Positions 45,868-57,760 are shown, numbered from the stretch's first letter. The stretch is DNA of 64,000 nucleotides from Bathymodiolus brooksi (GCA_963680875.1 OY804579.1:53644036-53708035); one strand, 5' to 3'. Notes: a model not told the origin generated them from the sequence alone. Program-made: numbers and translations.

Positions 45868-46069
45868 TCCTATCTAACTTGTCGAGTGACGAGTTCTGTA
45901 CTCGTGAGTCTATCTAACTTGTCGAGTGACGAGTTCCGTACTCGTGAGTCTATCTAACTTGTCGAGTGACGAGTTCCGTACTCGTGAGTCTATCTAACTT
46001 GTCGAGTGACGAGTTCCGTACTCGTGAGTCTATCTAACTTGTCGAGTGACGAGTTCCGTACTCGTGAGT
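45868..46069. repeat. tandem array, 40-bp unit, 5 copies
   Basis: Unit gtctatctaacttgtcgagt plus gacgagttccgtactcgtga. The five units are essentially identical apart from the first (gttctgta). Each contains an inverted pair acgag...ctcgt, so single strands can form a small stem per unit. Confidence 0.9.
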
Positions 46070-46733
46070 CGTATTCCAAAGCGTCCAATCAGAATAATCA
46101 AGACTTGTGTTGTAAATGCACTGTACAGAGATATGTATGAAACACGTTTTTAGAACAATGTTATACATTTTTCATTCTAATGTTCGTGTTTATATTTGGA
46201 GTGATTGTTTGCCCAATTGCTAGCTCGTCATACAATATAAGACACCGAAGGTTTCAAGTCGTTTACGTTTTAACTTGTTTTATTGGATTTCCCCCGCCCC
46301 CTTTTTCCAAATGTGGGAAGCGATTCATTTGCATCTTAACCCTTTAAGCTAACCTTGCCAAAGGTGATGTGAGATTTTGTCATGGAACAATTGGTGTTCG
46401 TCTATGTATTGGTCTACGTAGTAAATTTATCACGTGATTTATATCTTCTCCTCTGAACCAAAATAAACCAGCCTTAACTAGAATGGTCCTTTGGTAGTGA
46501 CCTTTCATAATTGTGGCCGAAAGTTCTGCCCTACATTCAAGATGATGACCAAAATTACTAAAAAAAGAAATTTCCTAAATTGCCTATTTCTGCTTTATTG
46601 CAAGTGAAAATTAGTACTCAAATGAGTTGTTTTAACACATATTCAGGGTTTTTCGTTAAATTTTTTGTTCAGTCGAGTTATGCCGATAAATGCAAATTAG
46701 AAGCCTCGAGATTGAAAGTGAGACGAATGTCGA
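46070..46733. other. no gene seen
   Basis: Intron DNA. An open frame at 46580-46831 overlaps the repeat that follows and is not taken as a gene. Confidence 0.4.
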
Positions 46734-46831
46734 AAAGACAAAGAATGCCAATGGTCAACAAAATATTACATAGATTGAGCAACACGAATCGCGTTAAAAA
46801 CGAGTTGAATTCAGGTGCTTCGGAAGGGTAA
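46734..46831 (+). repeat. dispersed repeat family B, partial copy
   Basis: tagattgagcaacacgaatc and caggtgcttcggaagggtaa match the family B order. Confidence 0.6.
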
Positions 46832-48003
46832 TCATTTACTAGCCAGAAATGATGGGTACTTTGCTCATTTGCATATTTAAGATGGCGACGCCGGGACGTC
46901 TGCAATTTTCATATGATCTATATAGACGATATCATTCATAATTGCATGTGTGTCATTTTCTGAACTTGAAAATGATACATTGAATCAAGCTGAATTAAAT
47001 GAAATAAAAATTAATGAAAACAATTAAATATTCGAGGTTCCTGGACTAAATGAAAATCCGAGGAGACGAAACCTTTTTTGGCCTTAAGAGTCTATGTAAA
47101 AATGTCTGAAATACATGAAACTGGTGGCGTGTGATACAAAATTTAACAATGAATGACATTTGGCGACATATTTTCTGAAATTAATTTAGATTCCTCAATA
47201 ATATATGTAATTATATTAACTAACCTTATATTTCTAGCTTCTAAACTCGGGGTTCCCACATTAAATATAATATGATCATTTTTGCATGATCGCGATATCA
47301 AAGACATGTCTAAAATCGTTATACAAAACACAAATATTTGAATTTTGACAGAAGAAAAACTTTGCAGAAATAAACAATAACTTTTAATTTTCGAATCATT
47401 GACGGACACATTGAATTTCCGTACTATAAGTTATTTTTTGACAAATCTAATAAACGATCCATCAAGCTTGAAACTGCAGTCACGTGATCAAAATCTAATT
47501 TAAATATGATGAATATTTATGAGGAAAGTACCCTAAATTTCTGGATATTGATATGTTTGTTTATGTTGTGTATAATGTCCCTCTTTGCCAATCAACAATT
47601 CTTTTCCTCCTGTATGTATTTAAAATTGCTCATTTTTGCCCTTGATGGGAAGTAAATAATTTGTAATGTGTATTTTTATTTAGTTCTTGCTCCACTGAAT
47701 GGCACCCGTCGTATTACTTTTGTTAGAAATCTTGTATCAATAAGTCATGAGAAGGAGAGAATGATGTGATTGTGACTATATCCGTTGTCACCAGTGACAC
47801 ACATATTGGTAAGGCATGATGATCGTAAATTGTTTCAAGTAAAACCTTTTAGAACCACATGGTTTCATGAAGGTCCGTATTATCATGTGAATCCGGAAAC
47901 AAAATCGGATTTCATTTCCGATATTATGTACCGTAAGACCGGATAGTGCTCTGCACGGGATGATTGTCTAAGAACACATTTAGCCTAAATTTAGGCATAA
48001 TGT
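46832..48003. other. no gene seen
   Basis: AT-rich intron DNA. Confidence 0.4.
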
Positions 48004-48537
48004 TACAGTCAATGGACATAAGTATTCGTCACCCTCGATTTTATAGGTGCTACAGTCAATGGACATAATTATTCGTCACCCTCGATCTTACGCTATATAT
48101 TTCATATAAAACCACATTTTTCAATTTTTGTTTATTGTGAAGTCATTTCTAAGCGGATTTTGATCATTTTTGCACCAGAAGAAGCAGAAATATTTAAAGA
48201 TTATTTATTTATTTTAGCATGGTTTTCCGTTAGATTGCCTTTATTTTCTTATGATTTTTGTTTTCTGACGTCAAATTTGCTATATCAAAATAAAATCGGA
48301 AAAATCAACATTTGTGTTTAAATCACAAGAAAACAAAAACCATGCAGACAAAAATTACCATCAGATAAACAAATAAAATTCAAAGAATTCTGCGTGTCTT
48401 CAAATAAATTTCATAAAAATCTGCCCAGAGATAATTTCATAAAAATCTGCTCAGAGATAGCTTTAAAGTATTTTTTTGAAAAAATTTGATTTTATATGTA
48501 ATATATAGTAAAAAATCGAAGGTGACTAGTACCACAC
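48004..48537. mobile_element. Tc1/mariner-type MITE with about 55-bp inverted ends
   Basis: Left arm gtcaccctcgat...ctatatatttcatataaaa (from about 48080) and right arm (48480-48530, complement of gtcaccttcgatttttt...ctatatattacatataaaa) pair over about 55 bp with scattered mismatches. The left end is duplicated: two 47-bp spaced copies of tacagtcaatggacataa (48004 and 48051). ACAGT...TATTCGTCACC ends suit the Tc1/mariner group. No transposase inside. Confidence 0.7.
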
Positions 48538-48599
48538 GGCAAGATTGTATTCTGACAACGCAGAGGAAATATGTACATTTAAGAAAATATGGTAAACTT

Positions 48600-48667
48600 C
48601 AGGCGAAATGACCAGGTAGTGAGGTATAGGCTAAAAAATGGCCAGGTAGTGAGGTATAGGCTAAAAA
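48600..48667. repeat. 32-bp tandem pair
   Basis: Two copies of gaccaggtagtgaggtatag / gctaaaaaa side by side. Confidence 0.75.
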
Positions 48668-51020
48668 ACTACATAGCTTGTAGAAAATCTTGAAGAAATT
48701 AATTAGTGTTAAAACAGTTACTTTTTTCCTTATTTTGAAACTTCAAGTGACTGTGGTTAAAACAACAACTACAATGTTCAAATTGTCCTAGAAAAGTCAC
48801 CACAGACACAGATTCACATTTACCAATGTTTACAAAGAGCATTGAGGTGTCATATTACAGCCACAGGCACAGGGACTTGCTCCCTGTCCCTAAATTTGCC
48901 CCACAGACTTCTTTTTACTGTCAATGTACTGCCCACTTAAAACATGTGATTTTTAAGTGGGTAATATATTGACAATGACATTAAAAAAAATTCAGTGTAG
49001 CAAATTTATTGAGCAAGTCATTGTCTGCAGCTTCAAAATGTTTGTTATGTAATGTTTTGGAAAATTGCTACCAAATAATGGAAGTACATGGACAGAGGAT
49101 ATTGCAAATTGATTTTATTCTATTATGACTTGACAAATTATTGATGAATAGGTGATTGAATGTGTTTTTACAGTAGAAGGGCAGATGATATTGAAAATTT
49201 CATTTTTCCAATTGCAAATATACATGTATGATGAGACCATTTTTGAAAATTTGCTAATCCTATAAATTTACCTCATATATTTTGCTGGTTTTAGTTAGGA
49301 AATACATGTAAATTGTACTTATAAAACAAAACATGTTGTAGAAAGCAGTTCAATTCGAAAATTATGTAGTAAAAATCTGGTATGGTAGTTTTAATAATTG
49401 CAGGAAAATTGTATTGACCACTAAACATTTACTGTTCATTTTTGCAAATTGTCATAGTGGATTTTATATTTTAGATTATCATTTTACTGTAAAAGTACAT
49501 TTGAATGTCAGACTTACTTTAAGTATGAATAAAATTGTGAAGAAACATTACATTTATTGAGTTTTGGGAGGAAATTACAGTTGTGCACTTTAAGAATTAC
49601 AGAACTCAATAAAACATATTTTTACAAGTCAGAGGCAGTTACAAGGAATTATGCATAAGATCTAGGTACAAAAACGTAGTTAATGTCTTAAACTACCTAA
49701 TTAATGGGGGTAGAACATGAATTAACAAAGTTTAAAATGTTGTGAAATCATTTTATGAGACAGAAGGGTGAGGGGTGCTATTTAAGCACACTTTTCATAT
49801 TATACAGATGCTAAATGTACAACAGAGGCATATATTATGCTGTTAAAAATCAACTTTATAGCTGTAATATATAAGATAGAAAAGTTGGCTTAACTTACAT
49901 TACACAATCCGAACTAAATGGCTGTTAATGCAAATATTTTCATTAAAAATGTTCATGGGGGTACTTTTGTATTTGGGCATTTATTCTTGCAAATGTTGGT
50001 CAGCCACATTCCTATAGATGAAAGTTTTTTTGAATATAAATTGGTTAGAGAAATAAGTTTTTTGCTTATTATATATGTATGTCAAATGGCTGTATCATAA
50101 GTAGAATCAATTATTTCATACCAAGAACATCTACTACATTTTTCTTTTGTCCGAATTGTATTTTTATCTTAATAAATGGTAAAATTGTTTTCTTCATTTG
50201 TCAATTATCAAATATTGTTTTTTTTGTGGAGTAGATTTTGATGGGTTCATGTTTTTTTTCTATCTCAAAAATACTTCATGTATAATCTAATCTACTACCA
50301 AAGGGAAAAAGGGGAAAAAAATTATAAGGATGCAATTTTTTCTATGAACATCATGCATAGTATTATCTTATTGATAAATGAAGCATTAATTATTTTCTAG
50401 ATGAAAGATTCGGAATTCTCAAGCATATTATGAAGAACAGTATAAAAATGACATATCAGTTTTCTGTTATGAATGTATTGCCTTTAAATTTCCACTTTTC
50501 TCTTTACATTCAGACAGATATTTTGTCTCTTGAGGAAGTCGTTGATTTATAATACAAATTTACTTTAGCACCCCCAGTAAATTACAGGAATATTAGCAGA
50601 CAGAACAGAATATTTTCTGGGCATTCTCTTGTATTAACATTGTCATATAAATATCTCTTATTCTAATTGACTCATTATGGGAGCACAGTATCCTATAGAG
50701 GTATATGGCTGAAAGCAAGTTAATTACCGGTATGTTCATCTAAGCTTGAAGAAAGTAAGCAATTAGATAAACGAAGATCATTACTGCTGAAGTAGTGGTA
50801 ACAAGGGTACTATCTATGAGTTAAAAGTAAAATAATAATAAACATCACAGACTAAATCATTTTTTGTGTCTAATATTTTCATGGAAAGACAAAATGTAAT
50901 CAAATTTTTGTTATTGGAAATGATTTTTTTGAAATATGCATAGCTTATACTTGTCAAATAAAAATACCTGTGTTTCCACTAACTACTATACTGACTTTAA
51001 ATTTGAGTGCCTACCCTATG
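48668..51020. other. plain AT-rich intron; nothing recognised
   Basis: The longest stretch of intron 1 free of recognisable repeats. A 60-residue frame at 49918 has no motif and no splice context. Confidence 0.5.
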
Positions 51021-51290
51021 TCTTTTATTGGGACTGACGTGGTCATGATCATATGATAGTTGGATTAATCATTTACAACTACCTATGCAATCAGTGCCTA
51101 TCATAACTAATGTTGTGAGTTCAAATCCTGCTCATGGTGAGGTGTACTCAATACAACATTATGTGATAAAGTTTGTCAGTGACTTCCTGCAGGTCGATGG
51201 TATTCTCCAATAAAACTGAGTCACGATATAACTGAAATATTGTTGAAAGTGGTATTAAACACCATAACCCTAACCCTATCTTTTTATTGG
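51021..51290 (+). mobile_element. SINE-1 copy with target duplication and telomere-like tail
   Basis: Body 51031-51278. gagttcaaatcctgctcatg B box, shortened central block, tail gtggtattaaacaccataac then ccctaaccctat. Imperfect duplication tcttttattgg (51021-51031) and tctttttattgg (51279-51290). Confidence 0.85.
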
Positions 51291-51429
51291 CATACTTTGA
51301 AAAGCACTGTTTTATAAACCAAATCCTATACATCCTAGGTAAGAATGAAAAAAGGAAAAGTTTTGCCATACCTGCCTGCCCTATTTTTTCAAGAATGTTA
51401 GCTGAAACAGTTGTTTTCTTGGCCTAGTC

Positions 51430-51640
51430 TAGAAGGGGTTCTGTATCCATAATCATATGGTAGTTTGTTTTACAGCTACCTATGCAATCTGATCAGAAGC
51501 TATCATCATCATTGTTTGTAAGTTTGATGCCATATTTTTATGGGCTTATCTGAGTTTCTGATCCTTAGTAGTATTCTGGTGTTTAATGCCACTTTGAACA
51601 ATACTTCAGTGATGTATTAATTTTTACTGTGCCATTTTTT
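51430..51640. repeat. degenerate SINE-1 relics
   Basis: A plus-strand head relic (atcatatggtagtttgtttt, cagctacctatgcaatc) at 51455-51535 and a minus-strand tail relic (tggtgtttaatgccacttt) near 51578-51625. Both are strongly diverged, older than the other copies. Confidence 0.5.
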
Positions 51641-52556
51641 TACTGGATGAAATTGGGGTGGCCAGATTTTTTTTCAACTGTCGGACCTTAATAAACTTTG
51701 GTGCTGAAGCGAAACATTTTTACCTTTTATTTATTGCTGCTAATTTGTATTCTATTGATAAATAATTAGTAATGTGCAAAAAAATAATACCACCATGTAC
51801 ATATGAATACTATACACTATATTATTTAAATAATATAAATTTTAGAGAGAAATACATGTATACATGTGCATTTGAAATTGATCCAGTATAAACCCTGATC
51901 TTTATGAATATTCAAAATAAAGGAAATATAAAAAGTTCATAAGTGATAATGACAGTCTTGGTAAATTGTTATATTTAAAAAAAAATATATGTAATATTCA
52001 ACATAGGAGGTTATGTATAGGTTAGAAATTTCAGCCTATGTTATACCAATTTGAGATGATTTTTTGACAGTAAATTAGCATGTTTTATTCAAAGGTGTAG
52101 ACCATGGCAAGTTTGTTGGTGTTAGGCGTACATGATATATGTATATGATAACAGAATCTTGCATGAAAATGGCAGTTATCTCCCCCATTAAAGGGAGATA
52201 ACACCCCTTATTTGGAAAAGGATAAATTTAATGTAAAAAATTGTGCTACCTAAAAGTATCCCTCTGTAATATAGGTAAAGTTCCCATGAGATAGTGTCAT
52301 TTGGACATTATTACATATGTAATTCTGTCGACGAACACTATTTCATAAAGGAACAAAGTCCAAGACACAAATACACAGTGATAATTTGTCCTTTTGATAT
52401 TGTTTTTGAAATGGAGTCTATGTGAACAGAATTTCACAGGACATTATTACTCCTTACAATTCCATCTCCCTATAAGTGGTATTAATTAACCTATATTAAT
52501 TGAATTGGATTAATTATAAATGTCTACAATTATAGCATAATTATGTTGTATTGCAG
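51641..52556. other. end of intron 1; no gene or repeat recognised
   Basis: AT-rich DNA leading to a 3' splice site (tgttgtattgcag). Confidence 0.5.
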
Positions 52557-52718
52557 GATCCTAGATTTAACGATGAAATTGACTTGAAGATGGGATACAA
52601 AACCAGAAGTATATTGAGTATGCCTATAAAAGATTGCAGTGGGCGTGTCATAGGTGTAGCCCAAGCTGTCAACAAAATCAGTATACATAAAGAACCATTT
52701 GATGAACATGATGAAAAG
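52557..52718 (+). CDS. PDE5A: PDE5-type phosphodiesterase, exon encoding the second part of GAF-A
   Basis: This 162-bp, phase-0 exon has 54 codons: [40 protein letters not shown] and a tail ending DEHDEK. It completes the cGMP-binding core of GAF-A. The signature N-K-(x)n-F-x3-D-E is present: NK at 52671-52676, F at 52698-52700, DE at 52710-52715. In PDE5, cGMP binding to GAF-A activates the catalytic domain and favours phosphorylation of the N-terminal serine seen in the previous exon. The acceptor ttgcag and donor AAG|gtacct fit consensus moderately; the donor's +4 to +6 positions are weak, and a SINE lies 15 bp downstream. The reading frame and residue order agree with the flanking exons without a gap. 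Confidence 0.95.
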
Positions 52719-52722
52719 GTAC

Positions 52723-52979
52723 CTATTATTTAGGTTTGATTTATGGTGTTTAACGCCACTTTCAACAATATTTCAGTTATATAATGGCAGTCAGTTTTAT
52801 TGGTGGAGGAAACCAGAGTGCCCAGAGACAACCACCGACCCGTCGCAAGTCACTGACAAACTTTATCACATAATTGTGTGGGATTCGAACTCACAACGTT
52901 AGTGGTGATAGGTACTAATTGCATAGGTAGCTGTAAATCCAAGTACCATACGATCACAACGACCCCTTCTATTATTTAG
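52723..52979 (-). mobile_element. SINE-1 copy 15 bp from the exon-2 splice donor
   Basis: Minus-strand body 52734-52968 with central block, B-box complement (gattcgaactcacaacg) and head ending cgatcacaacgacccc. A perfect 11-bp duplication ctattatttag lies at 52723-52733 and 52969-52979. The first copy of the duplication starts 5 bases into the intron. Confidence 0.95.
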
Positions 52980-53940
52980 TGTTCCTAAAGAATGTATACA
53001 ATGTAGATTGTAATATAACCATTTTTAGATGAGTTCTCAATATATAGTTTGTTAACTGTTTTATATACCAACATAAAAAAAAAATGCTGCATTATGTTTA
53101 TTTTCTTCTTCTTTTTTAAATTTAAAAATGATGAAAAACTACAATAGATTCCCATCCAACCTTTTAGCTTATAATATTAGAAATCTGTAATCAACAAACC
53201 AACAATTATTTAATTTAGGGGGGAAATTTTATAGAAAAAAAATATCTTTACTTGAAAAATGCAAAAATAAATAATCTGACCCTGCATGTTTCAATTAGAA
53301 ATAGTGGTAGCACTTAAAGAAAAATTACTGAATTTTCATATAAAAAGAAATATCTGATTTTTATTTCATGTGTAAAAATGTTTTGTCTCGGAGAAAAAAA
53401 CAGCCCCCCATCTCTAACAGTTAAATGGTCGATCCCTTCGGAGATAAAAACCCACTTGTACATAGCCTTAAATTGGTTGAACACAGAGATTCTCTTGTAG
53501 TTTAAGATCAGTCTTCAGCTCTGATCAATTGAATGCAATCCAAAGCTGATTAAATCAACCTTTTCTATGTTTAACACAACAATAATTTTTTTATATATTA
53601 TCTATAAATGGAATTTTCATAATGGATACAAGAATTATTGTTAGTGGAATACTAAATCTGTTAACAAGGAATAATATCTGTGATGTCATGGTTGCCTACG
53701 ATACGGCTAGATTTATCACAAAAAATTAACGTCAGACAGATTAATTTCCTTCAGATTAAGGAAGATTTTGTTTTCTTTAGAAGACAGATATTCCAAGAAT
53801 GTCTGAGTCTTTTTTCCTTTTCAAATGACACTTATTTGTTTTTGTTTGTAACAAAAATAAGAACACCTGTACCATTGAGACATATAATGTTTTGGTACTC
53901 ACACAAGCTATTGTTGTTCAATATCTGGAAATTGTAAAAT
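52980..53940. other. no gene seen
   Basis: AT-rich intron DNA. An 85-residue frame at 53680 has no motif. Confidence 0.45.
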
Positions 53941-54162
53941 CAGATTGATAGAAATACCGTGAAATCTGTCTAAACTGAACCATGTAATAAAGTTAGTCAG
54001 TGACTTGTGACAGGTCTGTGGTTTTCTCCTGGTACTCCGGTTTCCTCCACCAATAAAACTGACTGCCACGATATAACTGAAATATTGTTGAAAGTGGCAT
54101 TAAACATCATAAACCATCAACCAGATTGATAGAAATACCGTGAAACCTGTCTAAACTGAACC
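53941..54162 (+). mobile_element. truncated SINE-1 between 41-bp direct repeats
   Basis: SINE-1 3' part (gtcagtgacttgtgacaggt, ctccggtttcctccaccaat, gaaagtggcattaaac) at 53982-54121. The 41-bp flanks 53941-53981 and 54122-54162 (cagattgatagaaataccgt...) differ at one base. This is longer than a usual target duplication. Confidence 0.8.
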
Positions 54163-54240
54163 TCATTGGGACCAATTATTGTGTCTGGAATAGACAGGTG
54201 TTCGGTTTATACAGTTTAAATTAACAAATATTTCCTACAT
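54146..54240. repeat. short MITE-like inverted repeat
   Basis: gaaacctgtctaaactgaac and, inverted, gttcggtttatacagttt enclose about 90 bp. The left arm is part of the 41-bp repeat flanking the SINE. Weak support. Confidence 0.4.
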
Positions 54241-54578
54241 TGGGACTTCATTAAAAGTTTTGTTTATAAGGATTCAGGTTTATTCAGGTTTTGGTAAGAC
54301 AGATTTTTCTTGTTGTTGCTGTAAATACCTGAATAATTCTGTTTTGTTCACTTTGACGGGGGCCTCAAACTTGTAATATTTAGGAAAGGTGAAATAATGT
54401 TGAAAATAAAAGGTTAAAACAGTATTGTTTGTCACTATAACCAACCACAATTACATCAGAAGTAATTCTATCATGACATTCAAAATTGTTGCTATATAAA
54501 ACTTTTATTTAAAAACTTATTGATATCTTGAAGCTGAAGAATGTAGTCATTTCTAATTTACTCTAAGAAAAGTTTGAA
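54241..54578. other. no gene seen
   Basis: AT-rich intron DNA. Confidence 0.45.
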
Positions 54579-55914
54579 GATACCAAAGGAGCAATCAGAA
54601 ACCATAAATCTAAGATACCAAAGGGGCAATCAGAAACCATAAATCTAAGATACCAAAGGGGCAATCAGAAACCATAAATCTAAGATACCAAAGGGGCAAT
54701 CAGAAACCATAAATCTAAGATACCAAAGGGGCAATCAGAAACCATAAATCAAAGATACCAAAGGGGCAATCAGAAACCATAAATCTAAGATACCAAAGGG
54801 GTAATCAGAAACCATAAATCAAAGATACCAAAGGGGCAATCAGAAACCATAAATCTTAAGATACCAAAGGGGTAATCAGAAACCATAAATCAAAGATACC
54901 AAAGGGGCAATCAGAAACCATAAATCTAAGATACCAAAGGGGTAATCAGAAACCATAAATCTAAGATACCAAAGGGGCAATCAGAAACCATAAATCAAAG
55001 ATACCAAAGGGGCAATCAGAAACCATAAATCTAAGATACCAAAGGGGTAATCAGAAACCATAAATCTAAGATACCAAAGGGGTAATCAGAAACCATAAAT
55101 CTAAGATACCAAAGGGGCAATCAGAAACCATAAATCTAAGATACCAAAGGGGCAATCAGAAACCATAAATCTAAGATACCAAAGGGGCAATCAGAAACCA
55201 TAAATCTTAAGATACCAAAGGGGCAATCAGAAACCATAAATCTAAGATACCAAAGGGGCAATCAGAAACCATAAATCTAAGATACCAAAGGGGCAATCAG
55301 AAACCATAAATCTAAGATACCAAAGGGGCAATCAGAAACCATAAATCAAAGATACCAAAGGGGCAATCAGAAACCATAAATCTTAAGATACCAAAGGGGT
55401 AATCAGAAACCATAAATCAAAGATACCAAAGGGGCGATCAGAAACCATAAATCTAAGATACCAAAGGGGCAATCAGAAACCATAAATCAAAGATACCAAA
55501 GGGGCAATCAGAAACCATAAATCTAAGATACCAAAGGGGTAATCAGAAACCATAAATCTAAGATACCAAAGTGGTAATAAGAAACCATAAATCTAAGATA
55601 CCAAAGGGGCAATCAGAAACCATAAATCTAAGATACCAAAGGGGCAATCAGAAACCATAAATCTAAGATACCAAAGGGGCAATCAGAAACCATAAATCTT
55701 AAGATACCAAAGGGGCAATCAGAAACCATAAATCTAAGATACCAAAGGGGCAATAAGAAACCATAAATCTAAGATACCAAAGGGGCAATCAGAAACCATA
55801 AATCTTAAGATACCAAAGGGGCAATCAGAAACCATAAATCTAAGATACCAAAGGGGCAATCAGAAACCATAAATCTAAGATACCAAAGGGGCAATCAGAA
55901 ACCATAAATCTAAG
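54579..55914. repeat. minisatellite, about 35-bp unit, about 38 copies
   Basis: Unit agataccaaaggggcaatca plus gaaaccataaatcta, with frequent variants (gtaatc for caatc; atcaaag or atcttaag at the joint). The unit equals the first block of dispersed repeat family B, the rest of which follows directly at 55915. Stop codons and indels exclude a coding repeat. Confidence 0.95.
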
Positions 55915-56014
55915 AAGGACAGACAATGGCCAAGAGAAAAAGGACAAACCGATAAAAAGATCTACAAAATACTACACAGAAAATTAAAGATTGAGCAACA
56001 CGAACCCCACAGGG
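55915..56014 (+). repeat. dispersed repeat family B, middle part
   Basis: gacagacaatggccaagaga, aatactacacagaaaattaa and gattgagcaacacgaacccc in the same order as the minus-strand copy at 11491-11702. It sits between two tandem arrays made from its two ends. Confidence 0.75.
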
Positions 56015-56273
56015 GTCAACTGGGATGCTCTGGAAAGGGCCTATCTTGACTTTTCAGCTTCACTAGTGCTTCATTACAGGTGAACTGGGATGCTCTGGAA
56101 TGGGCCTATCTTGACTTTTCAGCTTCACTAGTGCTTCATTACAGGTGAACTGGGATGCTCTGGAAAGGGCCTATCTTGACTTTTCAGCTTCACTAGTGCT
56201 TCATTACAGGTGAACTGGGATACTCTAGAAAGGGCCTATCTTGACTTTTCAGCTTCACTAGTGCTTCATTACA
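56015..56273. repeat. tandem array, 65-bp unit, 4 copies
   Basis: Unit gtgaactgggatgctctgga, aagggcctatcttgactttt, cagcttcactagtgcttcat, tacag; four nearly identical copies. The first 25 bases correspond to the next block of family B. Confidence 0.9.
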
Positions 56274-56398
56274 TTTTCATCCATTTTATTCACATACATG
56301 TTTACACAGAATAAAGTGTCCTGTCTGCAACAAAGAACCTAAGTGGCAATACAGTTTTCTTCCTGTGGCAGAATGTTCTTTCATTTATGATTTATGGG

Positions 56399-57395
56399 GG
56401 CCGTCCTGGTCGTGATCGTATGGTAGTTGGGTTTACGACTACCTGTGCAATCAGTGTCTATCACCACTAAAGTTGTGAGTTCGAACACAGTTCATGGTGA
56501 GGTGTATATGTTATCTGGATGTGAATTGATTGATACTGAAAATATCAGCCTGCCGAGCCAGAATATGAAGTTTGTTGGTGAGTGAGCGAAGCGAACGAGT
56601 CACAAACTTCATATTCTGTCGAGCAGGCTGATATTTTTCAGTATCAATCATATTCACATTCAGATGACATGTTTATCATCCTTAAATCAATCATAAACAC
56701 GGATACATCTATATTTTCGCTTCCCCAAAACCGTAGTTCATAAATAGTTTGCAAATATACCGTTCATTTTTAAAGGTTTATATAAATGTTAAGATTGTTG
56801 CATTTTTCCTTTAATGGTGATATCCATTGTTTTTTTTATTACAAACATCAAAGTCATCCATTTTCATTAAAGGTTTTGTTTACCAATGCCGTTCCGGTTT
56901 AGAAAACATGAAGGTCACGACCTCCCTTTTGATGTAAAAATTATGAGTCTCAGCAGAGGTTATCAATAATTGTGTAAAGTACATTTTTGTAGTATGATGT
57001 TTGTTGATATTGCTAACAGGACAATTCCTAATTTGATATATGTTTAAAAAAAAAATGTTAACTAGCTAATAGTGTTGATGAATTTTATTTACTTTTGCCA
57101 TCTTCACAGGAATTATCGTTTAAATGTTGGGAGAATTTGGTGATAACTCCTGCTTACTGTTGATAAGTCTTGCTCAGCTCACATGGAATTTGATACAAGT
57201 TTTGCTTATGGAGCCAGCAGGTAGATATAGCGGGAGGGAAGGATGATAAGTACTCGATACAACATTTGTGATCAAGTTTGTCAGTGACTTGCGACAGGTT
57301 GGTGGTTTTCTGTGGGTACTCTGGTTTCCTCCACCAATAGAACTGACCACCATGTTACAGCTGAAATATTGTTAAAAGTGACATTAAATACCATA
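56399..57395 (+). mobile_element. SINE-1 copy split by a hairpin-headed insertion
   Basis: The left half is 56399-56508 (gggggccgtcctggtcgtga head, tgagttcgaacacagttcat) and the right half 57247-57395 (tactcgatacaacatttgtg to gttaaaagtgacattaaata). The consensus gaggtgtactcgatac is interrupted at its TA. The tail ends ccataacccccccctt. Confidence 0.85.
56509..57248. mobile_element. 740-bp insertion carrying hairpin C
   Basis: Inserted at a TA of the SINE that now appears on both sides. The first 160 bp form a palindrome: arms about 56507-56575 and 56602-56669 (gatactgaaaatatcagcct...agaatatgaagtttgt and complement) with tip 56580-56601 gtgagtgagcgaagcgaacg. A tttatcatcctt motif at about 56672 has its inverse aaggatgataag at the right end (57237-57248). 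No transposase frame. Possibly a non-autonomous TA-targeting DNA element. Confidence 0.65.
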
Positions 57396-57760
57396 ACCCC
57401 CCCCCTTATTAGGATTTGAAGCTGGACTAGACAGTTTGTTACAACGGAAACATTTTCTGATTTTTACAACTTCTGTGTATGTTAAACATGAGTTTGAAAT
57501 TTTAGATGATAATGTATTGGAATACAGTTCTTTTTTAAGTTTTTTTTATTTTTTTATCACAAATTGATTAAATTTTTCTCTGCAAGCTGAAAGATACATA
57601 TGTTTTTCAGTGTCTGTGACCTTGACATTGTTTCATACACCTAGTATATTTTTTTTACCAGAATGAAAAGAACAGATGTGTAAATACAGATAGCATAATA
57701 CCATGTGATGATACATAGCACAATGTGATGTTTACAAAGTCAAGAAACATACTACATGTG
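57396..57760. other. no gene seen
   Basis: AT-rich intron DNA. Confidence 0.45.

Larger units (their letters stand above)
23046..52556 (+). other. intron 1 of the PDE5-like gene (about 29.5 kb)
   Basis: Bounded by gtaaga and by tgtattgcag. The GAF-A reading frame continues directly from IPDAYE to DPRFNDEID across it, so no coding exon appears to be missing inside. It is packed with transposons and tandem arrays listed separately. Confidence 0.85.
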
